Of a stretch of DNA of 22,896 nt, positions 22,466-22,896 are shown piece after piece. This stretch comes from a virus, in the IMG/VR virus record IMGVR_UViG_3300045919_000003, positions 1-22,896 of that record. One strand, given 5' to 3'. The notes beneath the pieces are model-generated. The model ran no database searches. It saw only the letters and a program-made list of their open reading frames with translations, and was not told the DNA's origin. Every line of letters begins with the position of its first letter. Position 1 is the stretch's first letter. A program made the position numbers and the translations under genes.

Positions 22466-22494
22466 TTGACAAAGTACGAAAAGTATGATACCCT
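22466..22494 (+). promoter_or_regulatory. Divergent sigma70-type promoter reading rightward
   Basis: A perfect TTGACA (22466-22471) is followed by a 17-base spacer and TACCCT (22489-22494). The -10 keeps the key T, A and final T and is preceded by TG at 22486-22487 (extended -10). It overlaps two small symmetric elements: GTACTT/AAGTAC around the -35 (22462-22477) and GTATGATAC around the -10 (22483-22491). Transcription would leave the window to the right. Confidence 0.65.
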
Positions 22495-22514
22495 AATATA
22501 TAAGTTATATATTA
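22494..22514. promoter_or_regulatory. 21-base perfect palindrome at the rightward start site
   Basis: Arms TAATATATAA and TTATATATTA flank a single central G, spanning the predicted transcription start (about 22501) of the rightward promoter. This is a plausible operator for a repressor, or an easily melted AT-rich element. AT-richness lowers the significance somewhat. Confidence 0.5.
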
Positions 22515-22521
22515 ATATATT

Positions 22522-22545
22522 ACAAGAATACTTAGGTATTCTTGT
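22522..22545 (+). promoter_or_regulatory. 10-base-pair hairpin in the rightward leader
   Basis: ACAAGAATAC and GTATTCTTGT pair perfectly around the loop TTAG, about 20 bases downstream of the rightward start. No immediate T-run follows, so it looks like a leader hairpin or a second operator rather than a terminator. Confidence 0.5.
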
Positions 22546-22550
22546 TAATG

Positions 22551-22616
22551 TATTGTATTCTTTCTTTTCTATTCTTTCTTTTATGTTACTTTTCTTTCTG
22601 TTCTTTTCTTTCTTAT
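22551..22616. repeat. Pyrimidine-rich tract with short direct repeats
   Basis: About 65 bases are almost all T and C on the plus strand, with TATTCTTTCTTTT repeated exactly at 22556-22568 and 22570-22582 and further TTCTTT units after. Only a few purines interrupt it. Possible roles are a replication-related unwinding element or an unstructured leader. Confidence 0.6.
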
Positions 22617-22625
22617 GACTGTAAC

Positions 22626-22774
22626 TTGTACGCGAGGCCTAAGCCGAGCGCAAGAAGGTGTCTAGAATGCATTAGAATAGCCTACAGTAAGCTGTAAGCC
22701 TACAGGTAAGGGGTATGTAGCCACAACACCTTTTAATCGCTCCTAGGTCCTATAAGAGCCTTTAAACAAGGCTC
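22626..22774. other. Cluster of hairpins, possible structured non-coding RNA
   Basis: No gene is seen here. CTTG-CGC-GGC pairs with GCC-GCG-CAAG (22626-22654) around the loop CTAA, with a two-base bulge and facing GA/GA mismatches. AAGGTGT (22655-22661) pairs with ACACCTT (22726-22732) and closes a 64-base interior. That interior contains TACAG, CTGTA and TACAG in series (22683, 22692, 22701), which allow two mutually exclusive hairpins. GAGCCTT and AAGGCTC (22756-22774) form a further 7-base-pair stem. The strand of any RNA is unknown. Confidence 0.4.
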
Positions 22775-22896
22775 GATCCCCCCACCTCTAAAAATTTATA
22801 AAAAATGTAGTTTGCTGGGTTACGTAAAATCCCAGGCGGCCAAGTTTTCCCCCCACCCCCCCTTCAGTGTACGGAATGGGTCCTGATTTGGTGTCA
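22775..22896. other. Gene-free right edge with C-runs and a small stem
   Basis: No open frame of note. CCCCCCACC occurs at 22778-22786 and again at 22849-22857, where it extends to six Cs, an A and seven Cs. Between them CTGGG and CCCAG (22815-22835) enclose an 8-base palindrome TTACGTAA (22820-22827). Nothing here can be assigned a function. Confidence 0.45.

Noticed and set aside
22763-22790. A tRNA or tmRNA 3'-end-like stretch (GGCTCGATCC followed by CCACCTC), possibly an attachment site.
   Set aside because: The T-stem does not pair, position 54 is wrong for a T-loop, no acceptor partner is found upstream, and no integrase is visible in the window.

Overview
This window is the structural and packaging module of a tailed double-stranded DNA phage (class Caudoviricetes), most likely a podovirus with a P22-like short tail. 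The evidence is the run of minus-strand genes in classic virion order: terminase, portal, scaffold, major capsid protein, P22 gp4-like adaptor, P22 gp10-like tail nozzle, tail fibres. No contractile or tube-tail genes (sheath, tape measure, tail tube) occur. The host cannot be named from the sequence. The DNA is moderately AT-rich. A phage-borne GroES-like co-chaperonin is a feature often seen in phages of aquatic bacteria.

Layout, in the direction of transcription (right to left). Positions 22286-22896 hold no gene. They contain a compact control region with two divergent sigma70-type promoters, several perfect palindromes, a pyrimidine tract, a cluster of hairpins and two C-runs. The leftward promoter (22378-22406) drives a small exported protein, a terminase small subunit-like protein (GTG start), a small HNH protein, the large terminase (TTG start), a second free-standing HNH endonuclease lodged in the terminase/portal junction, the portal, a 68-aa protein, the co-chaperonin, the scaffold, a 135-aa protein, a 207-aa decoration-like protein, the major capsid protein and a 153-aa decoration-like protein. 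A strong intrinsic terminator (13072-13109) closes this capsid block.

Downstream (13058 to 9060) come small beta-rich virion proteins, a coiled-coil protein, a 501-aa virion surface protein and a 252-aa protein built from nine repeats of about 21 residues. From 9060 to 6573 come a zinc-ribbon protein, a fibre-like protein, two membrane proteins (one resembling a three-TM holin) and another fibre-like protein. From 6568 to 1 come the P22 gp4-like adaptor, the gp10-like nozzle, a 992-aa fibre with collagen-like and beta-roll segments, a tiny exported protein, a 125-aa virion protein and the N-terminal part of a Gly/Ala-rich protein that runs off the left edge.

The most striking observation is at the terminase/portal boundary. 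The HNH gene (19081-19632) copies the boundary at both of its ends. Its N-terminus resembles the portal N-terminus, and its C-terminus resembles the terminase C-terminus, including the shared ending TTGY-stop. It appears to be a homing endonuclease that inserted into an overlapping gene junction and rebuilt the overlap on each side.
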